64,000 bases of DNA from Paracerasibacillus soli (GCF_034006335.1 NZ_JAWDIQ010000001.1), one strand, 5' to 3'; shown: positions 1 to 10,771, counted from the first letter of the stretch. A program made the numbers and translations. The notes: generated by a model from the letters alone, not told the origin.

Positions 1-42
1 CTGGGCATCTCCCCCACTTGTTAATACACCTATTTTCTTCAT
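1..42 (-). CDS. pfkA: 6-phosphofructokinase, N-terminus only
   Basis: Fourteen codons are present before the window edge. They read MKKIGVLTSGGDAQ, the typical start of bacterial ATP-dependent phosphofructokinase, with the Gly-Gly of the ATP-binding loop. The enzyme phosphorylates fructose-6-phosphate in glycolysis. A Shine-Dalgarno sequence AGGTGA (46-51) lies a few bases upstream of the ATG at 42. The position after accD-accA matches the accDA-pfkA order of Bacillus. A terminator and about 370 bases separate it from accA, so it may have its own promoter. Confidence 0.9.
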   Translation of the reverse strand, partial: MKKIGVLTSGGDAQ

Positions 43-412
43 ACTATCACCTCTAGGCTTCCAAATTTAGATAAATTGAACCTACATTTTGCTTAGCACT
101 TCTACAAAGTATGAGACATACATTTGTTTTAATGGATACCAAGTGGAATATTAGTTACATGAAATTCGTTTTTTTGAACTTTTTTGAGTGTCTTTTATCG
201 CTACTAAAATGGTCCATACACTTACGAAAAATCATACCATTCATTTACCACTTATCATACCCTCCGTATTCAAAGATAATAGCAAAATTTAAAAATATCA
301 ATTGATACGTAACGATGTTTTCCATCATTTTATATATGGTATACCATTACGTGACATCTAGGTGAATAGTGTGTACTATTAAAGGAAATCTAATCGTTCA
401 AAATAACACATA
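43..412. other. accA-pfkA intergenic region
   Basis: About 370 bases without a convincing gene. Apart from the pfkA ribosome binding site at the left end, it should hold the pfkA promoter. I found no sequence near the TTGACA-17-TATAAT consensus, and the short open frames across it resemble no protein I know. Confidence 0.5.
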
Positions 413-440
413 AAGAGGTTGACACATCATGTCAACCTCT
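413..440 (-). terminator. terminator after accA
   Basis: Ten-base inverted repeat GAGGTTGACA (415-424) / TGTCAACCTC (430-439) with a five-base loop, 10 bases past the accA stop. On the minus strand it is followed by a T-rich stretch with only a weak T run. Confidence 0.6.
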
Positions 441-449
441 CCTCTTTAT

Positions 450-1407
450 TCACTCTACTTCACCATACTGGCCGATATTTTTATATTTTTCCCACCGTTT
501 TTCTAACAATTGATCACTTGAAAGTTGTTGTAATTCAGTTAGTGCATTTTGAATCGTCGCGTCAATTCCCTTCGCTAGTTCTTTCAGATGGCGATGGGCA
601 CCACCTTTTGGCTTTGGAATAATTTCATCAATTACTTCTAGTTGTTTTAAATCTTGAGCCGTGATCATCATCGATTCCGCTGCACGCTGCGCAAGCGTCG
701 CATCTTTCCATAATATTGCGGCAGCTCCTTGGTGAAATAACAGAGTAAGTAGAGTTTTCCAACATATAGATTTTATCTCCTACTCCTAAGGCTAACGCTC
801 CACCGCTACCTCCTTCACCAATCACGATACAAATGATAGGTACCGTTAATCCTGCCATTTCCATTAAATTACGGGCGATTGCTTCGCTTTGCCCACGTTC
901 TTCTGCCTGCCTTCCTGGCTCCGCACCTTTCGTATCAATAAAACAAATAATCGGTCGATTAAATTTTTCTGCTAATTTCATATGGCGCAATGCCTTACGA
1001 TATCCTTCAGGATGCGGCATTCCAAAATTACGTTTTATGTTTTCCTTCGTATTTTTTCCCGTTGGTGGCCAATGACAGTTACAGGAAAATCCTTATAAAA
1101 TGCAATACCAGCAACAATTGCGGGATCATCTCCAAAATATCGATCACCATGAAATTCGATAAAATCAGTAAAAATTTCCTGAATATAATCTAAAGTAGTA
1201 GGTCTCTCGGGGTGACGTGCCATTTGCACACGGTCCCAAGGCTTTAAATTTCCGTAAACATCTTCCTCTAAAAGTGCTAATCTTTTTTCTAACGTTTTAA
1301 TCTCATCTGATAAATCTATCTCACTATCTTTTGTAAATCTTTTTAACTTCACGGATTTTTTCTTTTAAATTTACAATCGGTTTTTCAAACTCTAATATAT
1401 GTTTCAC
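450..1407 (-). CDS. accA: Acetyl-CoA carboxylase carboxyltransferase subunit alpha (frameshifted)
   Basis: Alpha subunit of the carboxyltransferase that, with AccD, moves the carboxyl group from carboxybiotin to acetyl-CoA for fatty acid synthesis. Segments in three frames join into one family-length protein containing [28 protein letters not shown] and [12 protein letters not shown]. The start is GTG at 1407, giving [10 protein letters not shown]; it overlaps the accD stop as GTGA, so the two genes are translationally coupled. Frame breaks lie near 1338 (A5 where A4 fits), 1062 (one G missing, which should read [17 protein letters not shown]) and 730 (within SVISPEGAA). The gene is essential and the catalytic regions are otherwise intact, so these are probably consensus errors. 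Confidence 0.93.
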
Positions 1408-2262
1408 TGATGAGCACCACCTTTCTGGTGCATTTTCAATATTGTTGCAAGTAAAGGTTTTAAATCATGCCGATGAACTACACGGTCTAATTGACCATGT
1501 TTAAATAAAAACTCTGCCGTTTGAAAGTCATCTGGTAATTTTTCACGTGTTGTCTGTTCAATGATTCTGCGACCAGCAAAACCAATTAGCGCACCCGGTT
1601 CAGCAAAGTTATAGTCGCCTAATGAAGCAAAACTTGCAGATACTCCACCTGTCGTAGGGTGAGTCATAACGGAAATCATTAAGCCACCTTCTTGGGAAAA
1701 GCGGTTAATTGCTACAGATGTTTTACTCATCTGCATTAAACTAAGTACCCCTTCTTGCATACGGGCGCCACCAGATGCAGTAAAAATAATAAAAGGTAAG
1801 CTTTGCTCTCGTGCATGCTCAACAGCACGCGCTATTTTTTCTCCTATAACAGAACCCATACTTCCCATTCTAAAACTTGCATCCATCACACTAAATGCTG
1901 TAGCTTGTCCATCAATTAACCCCTTGCCCGTTACTACTCCCTCATTAAGACCTGTCTTTACGCGGTCCTTTTCCAACTTTTCTATATAATCCGGAAAGCC
2001 TAATGGGTTAGTGGAAATTAATTGTTGATCCCACTCTTCAAGCGTTTTCATCGAACAAACTATGAATTCTTTCCCACGCATTCAATTGGTGGTGATGTCC
2101 GCAACTTGGGCAAACATTTAAACTTTTGTTCATTTCTTTTCGATAATATATTTTATAGCATTTTTCACACTTTTTCATTAGCCCTTCTGGGATATCCTGT
2201 TTTGTTTCTTCACTTGGAATGGTTACATACCTTTTCTTTTTTCCGAAGAGATCTTTAAGCAA
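1404..2262 (-). CDS. accD: Acetyl-CoA carboxylase carboxyltransferase subunit beta (frameshifted)
   Basis: Beta subunit of carboxyltransferase, partner of AccA. The N-terminus carries the four-cysteine zinc ribbon typical of AccD (C32, C35, C51, C54: KKCEKC and NVCPSCG). It is followed by the crotonase-like core with [24 protein letters not shown] and [11 protein letters not shown] chose the TTG at 2262 because GGGGGAG sits about seven bases upstream and the protein then begins [10 protein letters not shown], as in Bacillus AccD. One frameshift near 2046-2050 (A4 where A3 fits) separates the first 75 or so residues from the rest; the corrected text reads [13 protein letters not shown]. Confidence 0.93.
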
Positions 2263-2404
2263 GGTGACTCCCCCTCTTTCTAAACAGTTCAATCATTTTT
2301 CGTGTATACACTACTATAACTTATATAATTCAAAAATGATGTCGTAATCTGTCGGTTACTAAATTTTATTTTTTTCTGCCCCATTATTTAATAATTCATA
2401 AATT

Positions 2405-3046
2405 TTATCTATTAATCAATTGTTCAAAAAATAACTGTTCTATTTTTGGACTATCCTTCTCTTGCAGTGCTGTTATAACATCCTTATAAAATGTTTGTTC
2501 ATAGTAAAGATCATGTAATGTCTGTGTAAAAGATACGATAATTAACCATATCTTTTTTATTAATAAATTATTAGTCATATCGAATATATACTGAAAAAAT
2601 GCCATATGCTTTTCATTTTCACCTGAATTTGCAGTATGCATAATGGTTTTCAACTTCATAAAATCTCCGTTTTCTGCAAAATGAATCGCTAACTTTGTAG
2701 CTTCTTTTTCTAATAATAGTTTCACCGTCGCAAGCTCTTGTCGCGTATGTTTTTCTCGTAAAATAAAGGATGCTAATAATTCAACTGATTCATAGGATTG
2801 ATAATTACTTAAAAAAGTGCCTTCACCATGTCTTGTCTGAATTAATCCAAGTAGTTCCATTGCTCGCAATGCCTCACGTACAGAAGAACGTGAGGCATAC
2901 AAGGTTTCTGCTAATTCTCTCTCAGATGGTAATTTATCTCCTGATACTAACCGATGATGGTCTATATAATTACGTATTTCTTCTAAAACACTATAATATA
3001 CTTTCTGATGATTCGTAGTAGACAATTCACCACTCGACTCCTTCAT
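2405..3046 (-). CDS. FadR-subfamily GntR transcriptional regulator
   Basis: 213-residue regulator with an N-terminal GntR winged helix (about residues 12-75; SGDKLPSERELAETLYASRS, VREALRAMELLGLIQTRHGEGTF) and a helical FCD effector domain after it. Members of this subfamily sense organic acids or acyl-CoA and bind TGGTCnGACCA-type operators; such a site lies upstream of ytsJ at 4332-4346. The gene sits six bases after ytsJ and before accD, so it probably regulates this central-carbon/fatty-acid operon including itself. The start is uncertain: ATG at 3046 has a weak ribosome site, and a TTG at 3025 has AAGGAG twelve bases upstream. Confidence 0.85.
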   Translation of the reverse strand: MKESSGELSTTNHQKVYYSVLEEIRNYIDHHRLVSGDKLPSERELAETLYASRSSVREALRAMELLGLIQTRHGEGTFLSNYQSYESVELLASFILREKHTRQELATVKLLLEKEATKLAIHFAENGDFMKLKTIMHTANSGENEKHMAFFQYIFDMTNNLLIKKIWLIIVSFTQTLHDLYYEQTFYKDVITALQEKDSPKIEQLFFEQLINR

Positions 3047-3051
3047 GCGCC

Positions 3052-4288
3052 TTATTGTTCTACGTGCTCTGTTAGTTTTCTTGTTTTAGCAGCGACTTTT
3101 TCAGGATCAACTTGGATTCTAGCCACTCCGGATTCCATTGCAGCTTTGGCAACACTAGCTGCCACAATTGGAGCTACTCGCTTATCAAATGGACCTGGTA
3201 TCACATAATCATCGTTTAATTCTTCCGCTTGTATAAGGGATGCAATAGCTTTCGCTGCTGCAATTTTCATTTTTTCGTTGATCCTTGTCGCCCTAACATC
3301 AAGTGCTCCTCTAAAAATCCCAGGAAAAGCAAGTACGTTATTAACTTGATTTGGGTAATCAGAACGACCAGTACCACCACTCTTGCGCCAACTTCCTTCG
3401 CTTCCTCTGGCATAATTTCAGGTTCCGGATTTGCCATCGCAAAAATAATCGCGTCATCATTCATTTTTCGAACCATTTCTTTCGTTAGCGCTCCACCAAC
3501 AGAAACTCCAATAAATACATCCGCACCTTCTAATACTTCTTCTAAGGAACCTTCCTGTTTATCTAAGTTCGTTATCTTTGCAACGCGATCTTTTACTTCA
3601 TTCATACCATAAGCTCGTCCTTCAAATATCGCACCACGAGAATCACACATCACCATATTCCGGACACCAAAACTATATAATAATTTAATGATTGCAATAC
3701 CAGCAGCACCTGCTCCATTTGCTACAACTTTAATATTCGAAAAGGATTTACCTACCAGTTTCAAAGCATTGATTAATCCCGCTACAGTTACAATTGCTGT
3801 ACCATGCTGATCGTCATGAAATATCGGTATATTGGTTTCTTTCTTCAATCTTTCTTCAATAATGAAACAATTTGGTGCTGCAATATCTTCTAAATTAACT
3901 CCACCAAAAGTAGGTTCTAGTAATTTAACAGTACGAACAATTTCTTCCACATCATGCGTAGCTAAGCAAAGCGGAAAAGAATCTACTCCAGCAAAATTTT
4001 TAAATAAAACTGCTTTTCCTTCCATAACTGGTAGAGCAGCCTTGGACCAATATTACCTAATCCCAATACTGCCGATCCATCACTCACTACCGCTACCATA
4101 TTACCCTTCATCGTATAATCATAAACTTTATCTTTTTGCTCATGAATCACCTTACAAGGAGCTGCTACTCCTGGTGAATAAGCCAAGCTTAAATCCTTTT
4201 GGTTTCGCACAGCCACTTTTGACTTCATCGTTAATTTTCCTTGGGTTAATTTATGCATATGTAATGCTTCATTTTCTAAACTCATCAT
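3052..4288 (-). CDS. ytsJ: NAD(P)-dependent malic enzyme (frameshifted)
   Basis: Malic enzyme oxidatively decarboxylates malate to pyruvate, producing NAD(P)H. Recognisable blocks are [52 protein letters not shown], the nucleotide-binding VANGAGAAG, and [13 protein letters not shown]. The position between dnaE and the acc genes is that of B. subtilis ytsJ. The start is one of two adjacent ATGs (4288 or 4285) behind AAAGGAG. Two frameshifts break it. Near 4046 one base is missing so that [15 protein letters not shown] is interrupted. Near 3385 a GGG is read as GG, interrupting [19 protein letters not shown]. The repaired protein has ordinary length. Confidence 0.92.
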
Positions 4289-4331
4289 TATCGCTCCTTT
4301 ATACATCGGCACTTCCTAATTGACACTCCAT

Positions 4332-4346
4332 AGTGGTCTGACCACT
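4332..4346. promoter_or_regulatory. Putative GntR/FadR-type operator
   Basis: AGTGGTCTGACCACT is a perfect inverted repeat around a central T and fits the TGGTCnGACCA operator class of FadR/PdhR/LldR-type GntR regulators. It lies 44 bases upstream of the ytsJ start and downstream of the likely -10 element (4383-4388), a position suited to repression. The regulator encoded at 2405-3046 is the obvious ligand; this is inference. Confidence 0.6.
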
Positions 4347-4382
4347 TATTCAGTTAAAATAGAAGACTAGGCTCGTCTACAA

Positions 4383-4388
4383 ATTATA
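4383..4388 (-). promoter_or_regulatory. Extended -10 promoter element for ytsJ operon
   Basis: On the minus strand TGATATAAT is an extended -10 (TGnTATAAT). No good -35 stands at 17 bases, which extended -10 promoters tolerate. The predicted start is about 85 bases before the ytsJ ATG and the putative operator lies just downstream. Confidence 0.4.
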
Positions 4389-4435
4389 TCATAACACAAA
4401 CCTAGTCTGTGACAAACAATATTTAACTGATACTA

Positions 4436-7400
4436 TTATGCGTTTAGAACAACATTTTCATTTCCAAAATATTGCTGTAGTTGACTGATACATTCCTCGT
4501 TCGGTTGAATAAAATCATGCGTTAATTTATAAGTTTGCTTTTTTTCCTCATGATAAATCAGGATTGGTGTTTGACCTGGAAACTCTTTTGCTTTGGCTTT
4601 TAAAAATGACATTGCATTTTCTTCAGTATTATTCGTAATTTTAACAAATAACCTTTGATTACTTTCCTTAAACGCTTCTTCTTCAAACGGTCCTATTTCC
4701 GAAATAACCCATTGTAGCCTATCATTTCGCATATCCACTTTCCCATTTATTACTACAATTTGTTCTTCTTGTAGCCAAGTGCTTACTTCCCGATATATAT
4801 TTGGAAATAACACAGCGTCCATTTCATTTGATTCATCACTTATTACTAAAAATGCCATCGAGTCTCCACGTTTTGTACGGATTTTTTTAATTGCTTGAAT
4901 CGTGACAGCTCCTTTTCTAAAGCGCCCTATATTTTGTTCCGCTTCTTGTATAGAAATAAAGCCATTTTTCTTTAATTGCCTGCGATACATTTGTAAAGGG
5001 TGGTCAGAAACATACATGCCTAACAATTCCTTTTCATCTGCAAGCTTTTTGAATAAGGTAAAATCCTCAATCGGTACATAAGATTCATTGACTTGTAATT
5101 CGTCTTGAAAGAAGCTTGGTTGATCAAGAAATTCTTTAAACAATTCTCCTTGCTCCATCGCTTGGTCAATCGATGCTAATAAACTCGCACGATTAGGATA
5201 AATATCATCAAATACACCTGCAATAATTAACGTTTCTAATGTAGCTCGATTTATAGCTTTTGTTGATACACGTAAACAAAAATCAAAAAGACTAGTAAAT
5301 GGTCCCGTTTTTCTAACATGCACAATTTCTGTCACTGCTTGGACACCAACACCTTTTATTGCCAGCAGCCCCATCCGGATTCCATTTCCTTCTACAGTGT
5401 ATTTATGAAAACTATCATTAATTGAAGGTGGCGCTAAATGAATATCTACTGCTCTCATTTCTTTTATATAGGCACTCGTTTTATCAGGCTGATTTGAAAC
5501 AGAGCTAAGTAACTCTGCATAAAAAGCTAATGGATAATGTGCTTTTAAATAAGCTAGTTCATATGAAATTTTACTATAAGCAACGGCGTGACTTTTAGGA
5601 AAGCCATAATTTGAAAATTTGACAATCCAGGCAAATAACTCCTCGCTAACACTTTTATTATATCCGTTTCTTATGCACCCTTGAATAAACGCTTCTTTTT
5701 GGGCAGCCATCACATCTTGTTTCTTTTTACTAACGGCACGCCGTAATATATCAGCCTGTCCCAAAGTGAAACCTGCAATACGATGTGCGATTTGCATAAT
5801 TTGCTCTTGATATATTAGAACGCCATACGTTGATTCTAAAATTGGTTTTAAATCGGGATGCGGATATGTTACTTCTTCCAGACCATATTTCCGATTAATA
5901 TAAAGCGGAATATTATCCATGGGACCTGGACGGTACAATGCGTTTACTGCGACAATATCTACAAATTCAGTTGGTTTGAGACGTGTCAGTACACGCTTCA
6001 TACCGACTGATTCGAGTTGAAAAACTCCATTTGTCTTACCATTTTGTAATAACGAAAAGGTTTCCCCGTCATTTTCAGGAATTTTTGCAAGTGAAATTTT
6101 TCTGTTTAACACCTCATTTGCTGTTCTGATCATTCTTTCCAACAACGTTAAGTTTCGTAACCCTAGAAAGTCAAACTTTAATAAACCAATCGTTTCTAAT
6201 TGATTCATTGCATATTGTGTTAAATAAATATTTGTAGAACTATTCATAAGTGGAACATGCGCTTGTAATGGTTGTTCGCTTATGACGATACCCGCTGCAT
6301 GTGTTGATACATGCCGTGGTAATCCTTCTAATTTTATTGCAATAGCAAATAATAACGTCAATTTTTCGGATTGACGAATATAGTCATGTAACACTTTGTT
6401 TTCCGTACAATTTGTTGAAGTGGTTGCTTCGTCTGTGCTGGGATATGCTGCATAATAAAATTTGTATCTTGTTGATTAATTCCGATTGTTTTAATCAATT
6501 CCCTAAGAAGGGACCTTGCCAAAAAGGTCCCGAATGTAATAATTTGTGCCACATGTTCCTTACCATATTTATTTTGCACATATTGAATAACCTCATCTCG
6601 ACCATGGTCTGGAAAATCTACATCAATATCTGGCATTGTCACACGTTCAGGATTTAAAAACCTTTCAAATAGTAAATCGTGTTTTAATGGATCAATCTCC
6701 GTTATGTTCAATACATATGCAACAAGTGATCCTGCAGAAGATCCTCTTCCTGGTCCAACAATAATTTCCTTTTCTTTTGCATATTTAATAAAATCCCAAA
6801 CGATTAAAAAGTAATCACTAAATTTCATCGTTTGAATGATTGATAATTCATAGTCTAGTCTGTCGCGAATTGTATCTGTCATCTGCACATATTTCTTTTT
6901 TACATTTTCATAGCATAGTTGTCGCAAATACATATTAGCTGAATCCACATCTTGTGGAAGTGGATAAGTAGGTAGTTTGCGTTCATGAAAAGATAAATCT
7001 ACATTACACTGGCTCCTAATAACCTCGGTCATTTGCAATGCTTCCGGCCAAGATGATGTAAATATTTGTTCCATTTCTGTAGTGGAACGCAAATGATGGA
7101 ATCGTTTTAATGCATGTGGACTTTTATCATTTGTCCAGCGTCGTCCTTGTTTCATTGCTTGTAAACAATCGTATGCAAGAACATCTCTTTCTTCCAAATA
7201 ACGCACATCATTAATTGCAACAACTTGAAAAGAAGCTTTTTGTTGCAGTACTTGTAAAAATTGATTGACTACACGTTCTTCTTCCAATCCATGGTCTTGA
7301 ATTCCAATAAAAAGACTATTTTTCTTAAATGTGTTCTTCCAACTCGTCACATACTTTTCTGCCTGTTCCATCCGAGTTTGCAGTCCAATTGTACCTAACT

Positions 7401-7785
7401 TACTTTGTATCGCTGGTAATATACCAAATACATCGCCTACATAATTTGCTAATGCATCAAGCGATATAACCGACGATTCGTTTGTATTTAAAAATGTGCT
7501 TAACCGTATTAAATCGTGGTAACCTTGATTATTTTTTGCTAATAAAATACATGTATCCACTTGTTCTGGTTCTGTCAGAACGTGTACAGTCATGCCTACA
7601 ATTGGCTTAATGCCATTTTTTATACATGTTTGATAAAATGGTACAACGCCATGTAATACGTGTTCATCTGTCAATGCTAGAGCGGTAAGCTTTAATTCTT
7701 TTGCTTTTAAAACTAGCTTTTCAACGGTAACCGTACTTTCCATTAAACTATAGCCGCTTTTTACTTGTAGATGAGTAAATGACAT
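4436..7785 (-). CDS. dnaE: DNA polymerase III alpha subunit DnaE (frameshifted)
   Basis: Replicative polymerase of the C family, about 1115 residues after repair, the size of Bacillus DnaE. It has an N-terminal PHP domain (FTHLQVKSGYSLMESTVTVE at residues 3-22), the palm with the catalytic PDIDVDF motif at residues 385-391 and GPGRGSSAGSLVAYVL, then helix-hairpin-helix and OB-fold segments towards the C-terminus (GAVTIQAIKKIRTKRGD). It lacks the inserted exonuclease domain of PolC. In Firmicutes DnaE extends RNA primers before hand-off to PolC. One frameshift near 6385 (a base missing in KTKVLHDYIRQSEKL) splits it into an upstream part and a 650-residue downstream part. Confidence 0.95.
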
Positions 7786-7856
7786 AAAATCCCGCCTTTA
7801 CTACTGTTATGTCTAAATCTATTATAGCGAAAACATAGGTTACTTGTACATGTACA

Positions 7857-7884
7857 CATATCTTGTCCTCATTTTTCATACAAT
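7857..7884 (+). promoter_or_regulatory. Putative sigma-E promoter for ytrH-ytrI
   Basis: CATATC (7857-7862), a 14-base spacer and CATACAAT (7877-7884) fit the mother-cell sigma-E consensus (kmATATT-14-CATACAnT) closely. The downstream ytrH/ytrI pair is a sigma-E-class sporulation operon in Bacillus, which supports the reading. Confidence 0.55.
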
Positions 7885-7957
7885 GTGAAAGAACCATTAC
7901 ATGTTGTTCAAGTAGATGATTCAGTTATTGAACATCCATTCAAAAGGGGATCTGTGC

Positions 7958-8287
7958 ATGGAAGAAAGATTTTTCGTCTCGTTTATCCACTGTTTTTTCA
8001 TCGCCTTTGGTGTAATCATTGGTGGGTCATTAATCGGAAGTATCGGTGCTTTTGCTACTGGCCACCCTCCTTTAAATGAAGTGAGTCAAATCGCTAAAAA
8101 ATTACGTATATGGGCAATTGTTGCAGCTATTGGTGGTACATTTGACGCAATTTCAAACTTTGAGAATGCATTGGAAGGCTCTGCATTTGACGCTTTCAAA
8201 CAAATCTTATTAATTCTTTCAGCTATGGGTGGCGTAAAGTTAGGATTAATTTTAATAGAATGGATTGTACAAGAGGATGTGGGATAA
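7958..8287 (+). CDS. ytrH: Sporulation membrane protein YtrH
   Basis: 109-residue hydrophobic protein with an N-terminal membrane segment (about residues 7-30), a Gly-rich second half (LRIWAIVAAIGGTFDAISNF) and a third hydrophobic stretch before the C-terminus. It matches YtrH, a mother-cell membrane protein needed for efficient sporulation in B. subtilis; its biochemical role is unknown. Start ATG at 7958 follows AAAAGGGGA. Its stop overlaps the ytrI start (TAATG). It diverges from dnaE. Confidence 0.85.
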   Translation: MEERFFVSFIHCFFIAFGVIIGGSLIGSIGAFATGHPPLNEVSQIAKKLRIWAIVAAIGGTFDAISNFENALEGSAFDAFKQILLILSAMGGVKLGLILIEWIVQEDVG

Positions 8288-8787
8288 TGCATATTCCGCC
8301 ATTTTATAAAAAAGTAGGTTGGCAACGTTTTTTTGTTGGTGTATTTTTTGGTGCACTATTGTCCTATCTTGTCGTTATTTTTATGTATGGGAAAATGTAC
8401 AGTGCGTTAGTTGAGGAGAACATGTCTTTACAGTCGGAACTTTCCACTATTCAAAAACAAAATAAAGCGCTCACAGAGGATAATGAAAATTTAGATGAGC
8501 GTGCAAAAAAGCCTTGGCTTGTGCAAAACATCTATATTGAAATATTAAATCCGGATGACTTAAAGATTGATAAATTAATCGAACATCAATTAGTCGAACT
8601 TGCCAAAGAGGAAATTAATCATCTCATTGGGCAAGAAGTTCGCTCCGTGTCGGAAAGTGCGGAACTTCTCATATCAACAATTGAAAATAAAGCTTTTAAA
8701 GTTGATGATTTTGCATATCGCTTTAATGTTCAAAAGCTAATTATTGATAGACAAATAAAAATCCATGTTGATGTTGATATTGAATAA
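8287..8787 (+). CDS. ytrI: Sporulation membrane protein YtrI
   Basis: 166-residue bitopic protein: one N-terminal membrane helix (about residues 15-37), a coiled coil (SALVEENMSLQSELSTIQKQ and following residues) and a soluble C-terminal domain. It matches YtrI, the partner of YtrH in sporulation. The ATG at 8287 shares bases with the ytrH stop and has AGAGGAT as ribosome site, so the two are translationally coupled. No frameshift. Confidence 0.85.
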   Translation: MHIPPFYKKVGWQRFFVGVFFGALLSYLVVIFMYGKMYSALVEENMSLQSELSTIQKQNKALTEDNENLDERAKKPWLVQNIYIEILNPDDLKIDKLIEHQLVELAKEEINHLIGQEVRSVSESAELLISTIENKAFKVDDFAYRFNVQKLIIDRQIKIHVDVDIE

Positions 8788-8920
8788 TCATCAATTTGCG
8801 TATATCGCACACATTTGAGGTTAAATCAAAGGACGCTCAATAATCATTTTCTACAAAGTTTAGTCTCATTTATACAATTTTATCATAGCATACATTATTG
8901 GGAAGGAGATGATTTAAAAC

Positions 8921-9121
8921 ATGAATATCATGTTGAACAAAAAAATTTGTGCTGAGAAAATAAATGATTTAAAGAAAGGCTATTGTGCATATGCTGAATC
9001 TTCCTATTTAATTAGAAAGTTAAAGCAGGAAATACTAAATGAAAATTTACAAGTAATTTTTGATTACACAAAAGGTGGTTGCTTCATTATTCCCATGAAA
9101 AAGGATAAGGGGTGTCCATAA
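8921..9121 (+). CDS. Small hypothetical protein
   Basis: 66 residues, basic and soluble, with three cysteines and no membrane segment. It is preceded by GGAAGGAG, though twelve bases separate this from the ATG, longer than usual. B. subtilis has a small gene, ytzJ, near this position between ytrHI and nrnA, but I cannot confirm homology from sequence alone. It could be translated with ytrHI or independently. Confidence 0.5.
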   Translation: MNIMLNKKICAEKINDLKKGYCAYAESSYLIRKLKQEILNENLQVIFDYTKGGCFIIPMKKDKGCP

Positions 9122-9213
9122 CATTTCAATGTAATTATATCTCACCCCTAGTTTTTTTCATTTTTAGTGGCTACGTACTTTAATCGGTCATCTCTCTCTT
9201 ATATCCTATTTCT

Positions 9214-10156
9214 TCAGTACTGTGCACATATATGCTCCAAATCTGTTAATAATGCGTCAACATCTTCCCAGCTTTTTACGGAAGCGCCTGAAGCACGAGG
9301 ATGTCCCCCACCATTATATTTTGCGGCAAGACGGTGAATTTCTGGGCCTTTTGAGCGCAAGCGAACTCGAATAAGGTCCTCTTCTTCTACAAACATAACC
9401 CATGTTAACACCCCTTCGATATCCCCAAGTACACCCACAAATTGACTTGTTTCAACAGATGTGACGTCAAATTCTTTGAGCAATTCCTTCGTTAACTTGA
9501 TATAACAAACACCGTTTGGCGAGAGTGTATACTGTTGTAATACAAATCCTTTTAATTTCGCTATCTTTCCTTCCATATTATACATGGAATCAAAAAGTTG
9601 CTGACGGTCGAAATGATAACTAATTAATTTTGCTACAACCTCCATCGTTCTTGATGTTGTATTTAAAAATAAAAATCTACCTGTATCACTTACCATACCA
9701 GCGTAGAGCAATCGGGCAACTTCTTCATTCATTTTAAAACCATGATTTTTCCCTTGTTCATATAGTTCATAAATCATTTCACATGTTGAACTTGCTTTTG
9801 TATCCACCCATTGTATTTCTCCATATGTATCGTCATTCGGATGGTGATCAATTTTAATAAGTTTCCTTCCTAACGAATAGCGTTGATCATCAATCCGTTC
9901 TGTGTTAGCTGTATCACAAACAATGACAAGTGCATGTTGATAAAGTGTATCCTCGACTTGATCCATTTCTGTTAAATAAGCTAATGAAGGATCACTTTCT
10001 CCAACGATATAAACTTGTTTATCAGGAAAAGAATGCTTGATTAACTCACCTAGCCCTGCTTGCGAACCAATTGCATCTGGATTATGGTCTCACATGGCGA
10101 TGAATAATAATAGTTTCAGACTCTAAAATAGCATCTATAATTTGGATTTGCTCCAT
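9214..10156 (-). CDS. nrnA: NanoRNase/pAp phosphatase NrnA (frameshifted)
   Basis: DHH-DHHA1 phosphoesterase that degrades oligoribonucleotides of 2-5 nt and dephosphorylates 3',5'-pAp. Signature motifs are VCDTAN, IDHHPND (the DHH motif), DTGRFLF and the C-terminal RVRLRSKGPEIHRLA with KYNGGGHPRASGA. The N-terminal MEQIQIIDAILESETIIIHR-HVRP lies in another frame upstream. The break is near 10090, where HVRPDPDAIGSQAG should read through. The ATG at 10156 follows AAAGGAG at about eleven bases. Similarity to B. subtilis YtqI/NrnA is strong throughout. Confidence 0.92.
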
Positions 10157-10384
10157 ACTGTATTGGACTCCTTTATCTTTAGTAAGCTGAACGGCTTATA
10201 CCGTATTGTCATTATAATATATAGCTTTTTTTAAGACAACAATTCCATAGTACAGTACGTTCATTCCTTGTAAATGCTGCTCATTCTGGAAAGTTTTACG
10301 AAAACACGCTACAATAGAAGTAATTTCAGCACATTACTTGTAAGCATGTGCAATATTGGAGAAATTTTACTAGGAGTCGATACG

Positions 10385-10771
10385 ATGTCAATAATTTTTG
10401 TAATGATTTTTGTAGTTTCTATTGTATTATACATCTATTATAAAGTTGCTATATTAAAAACAAAAGACGGCTTAACCCAACGATATTTTAATAGTAAAGC
10501 ACGCATGTGCCTCGGTTCGTTTATCCTTTTCTTTGGCATGAACCAATATCTAACATACGGGACGAAATTGTCTTTATTTATTGGGATTATATTTATTCTG
10601 CTCGGTGGATTGCAATTAATTTCCGGTTACAAAGAAGCAAAACATTATCGGAATGAATACCGCAGGCTACATCCAGAAGTCTTAGAAGTAGCGTTTCTCC
10701 TCATATTCATATTAGTAAAAAATGAAATGAATCAAAAAATGGTTCCATCATCAACACACATCGATGATTAG
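10385..10771 (+). CDS. ytpI: YtpI family membrane protein
   Basis: Small membrane protein with three hydrophobic segments in the first 85 residues (residues 2-19, about 41-55 and 60-77). It resembles YtpI by size, topology and position between nrnA and ytoI; function unknown. The ATG at 10385 has AGGAG eight bases upstream. The last 30 or so residues are not family-like and run into the terminator stem, whose TAG ends the frame, so the true stop may be upstream and a small indel near 10680 is likely. Confidence 0.7.
   Translation: MSIIFVMIFVVSIVLYIYYKVAILKTKDGLTQRYFNSKARMCLGSFILFFGMNQYLTYGTKLSLFIGIIFILLGGLQLISGYKEAKHYRNEYRRLHPEVLEVAFLLIFILVKNEMNQKMVPSSTHIDD

Noticed and set aside
43..412. 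64-codon plus-strand frame at 111-305 as a gene
   Set aside because: No ribosome site, phenylalanine/leucine-rich low-complexity translation, no similarity to known families.
4363..4410. AGACTAGG/CCTAGTCT inverted repeat as a terminator for dnaE
   Set aside because: The loop is about 30 bases and no T run follows on the minus strand; it also overlaps the likely ytsJ -10 element.
6358..6394. Programmed frameshift in dnaE
   Set aside because: Bacillus dnaE is not frameshifted and many other genes show the same kind of break; a sequencing indel is simpler.
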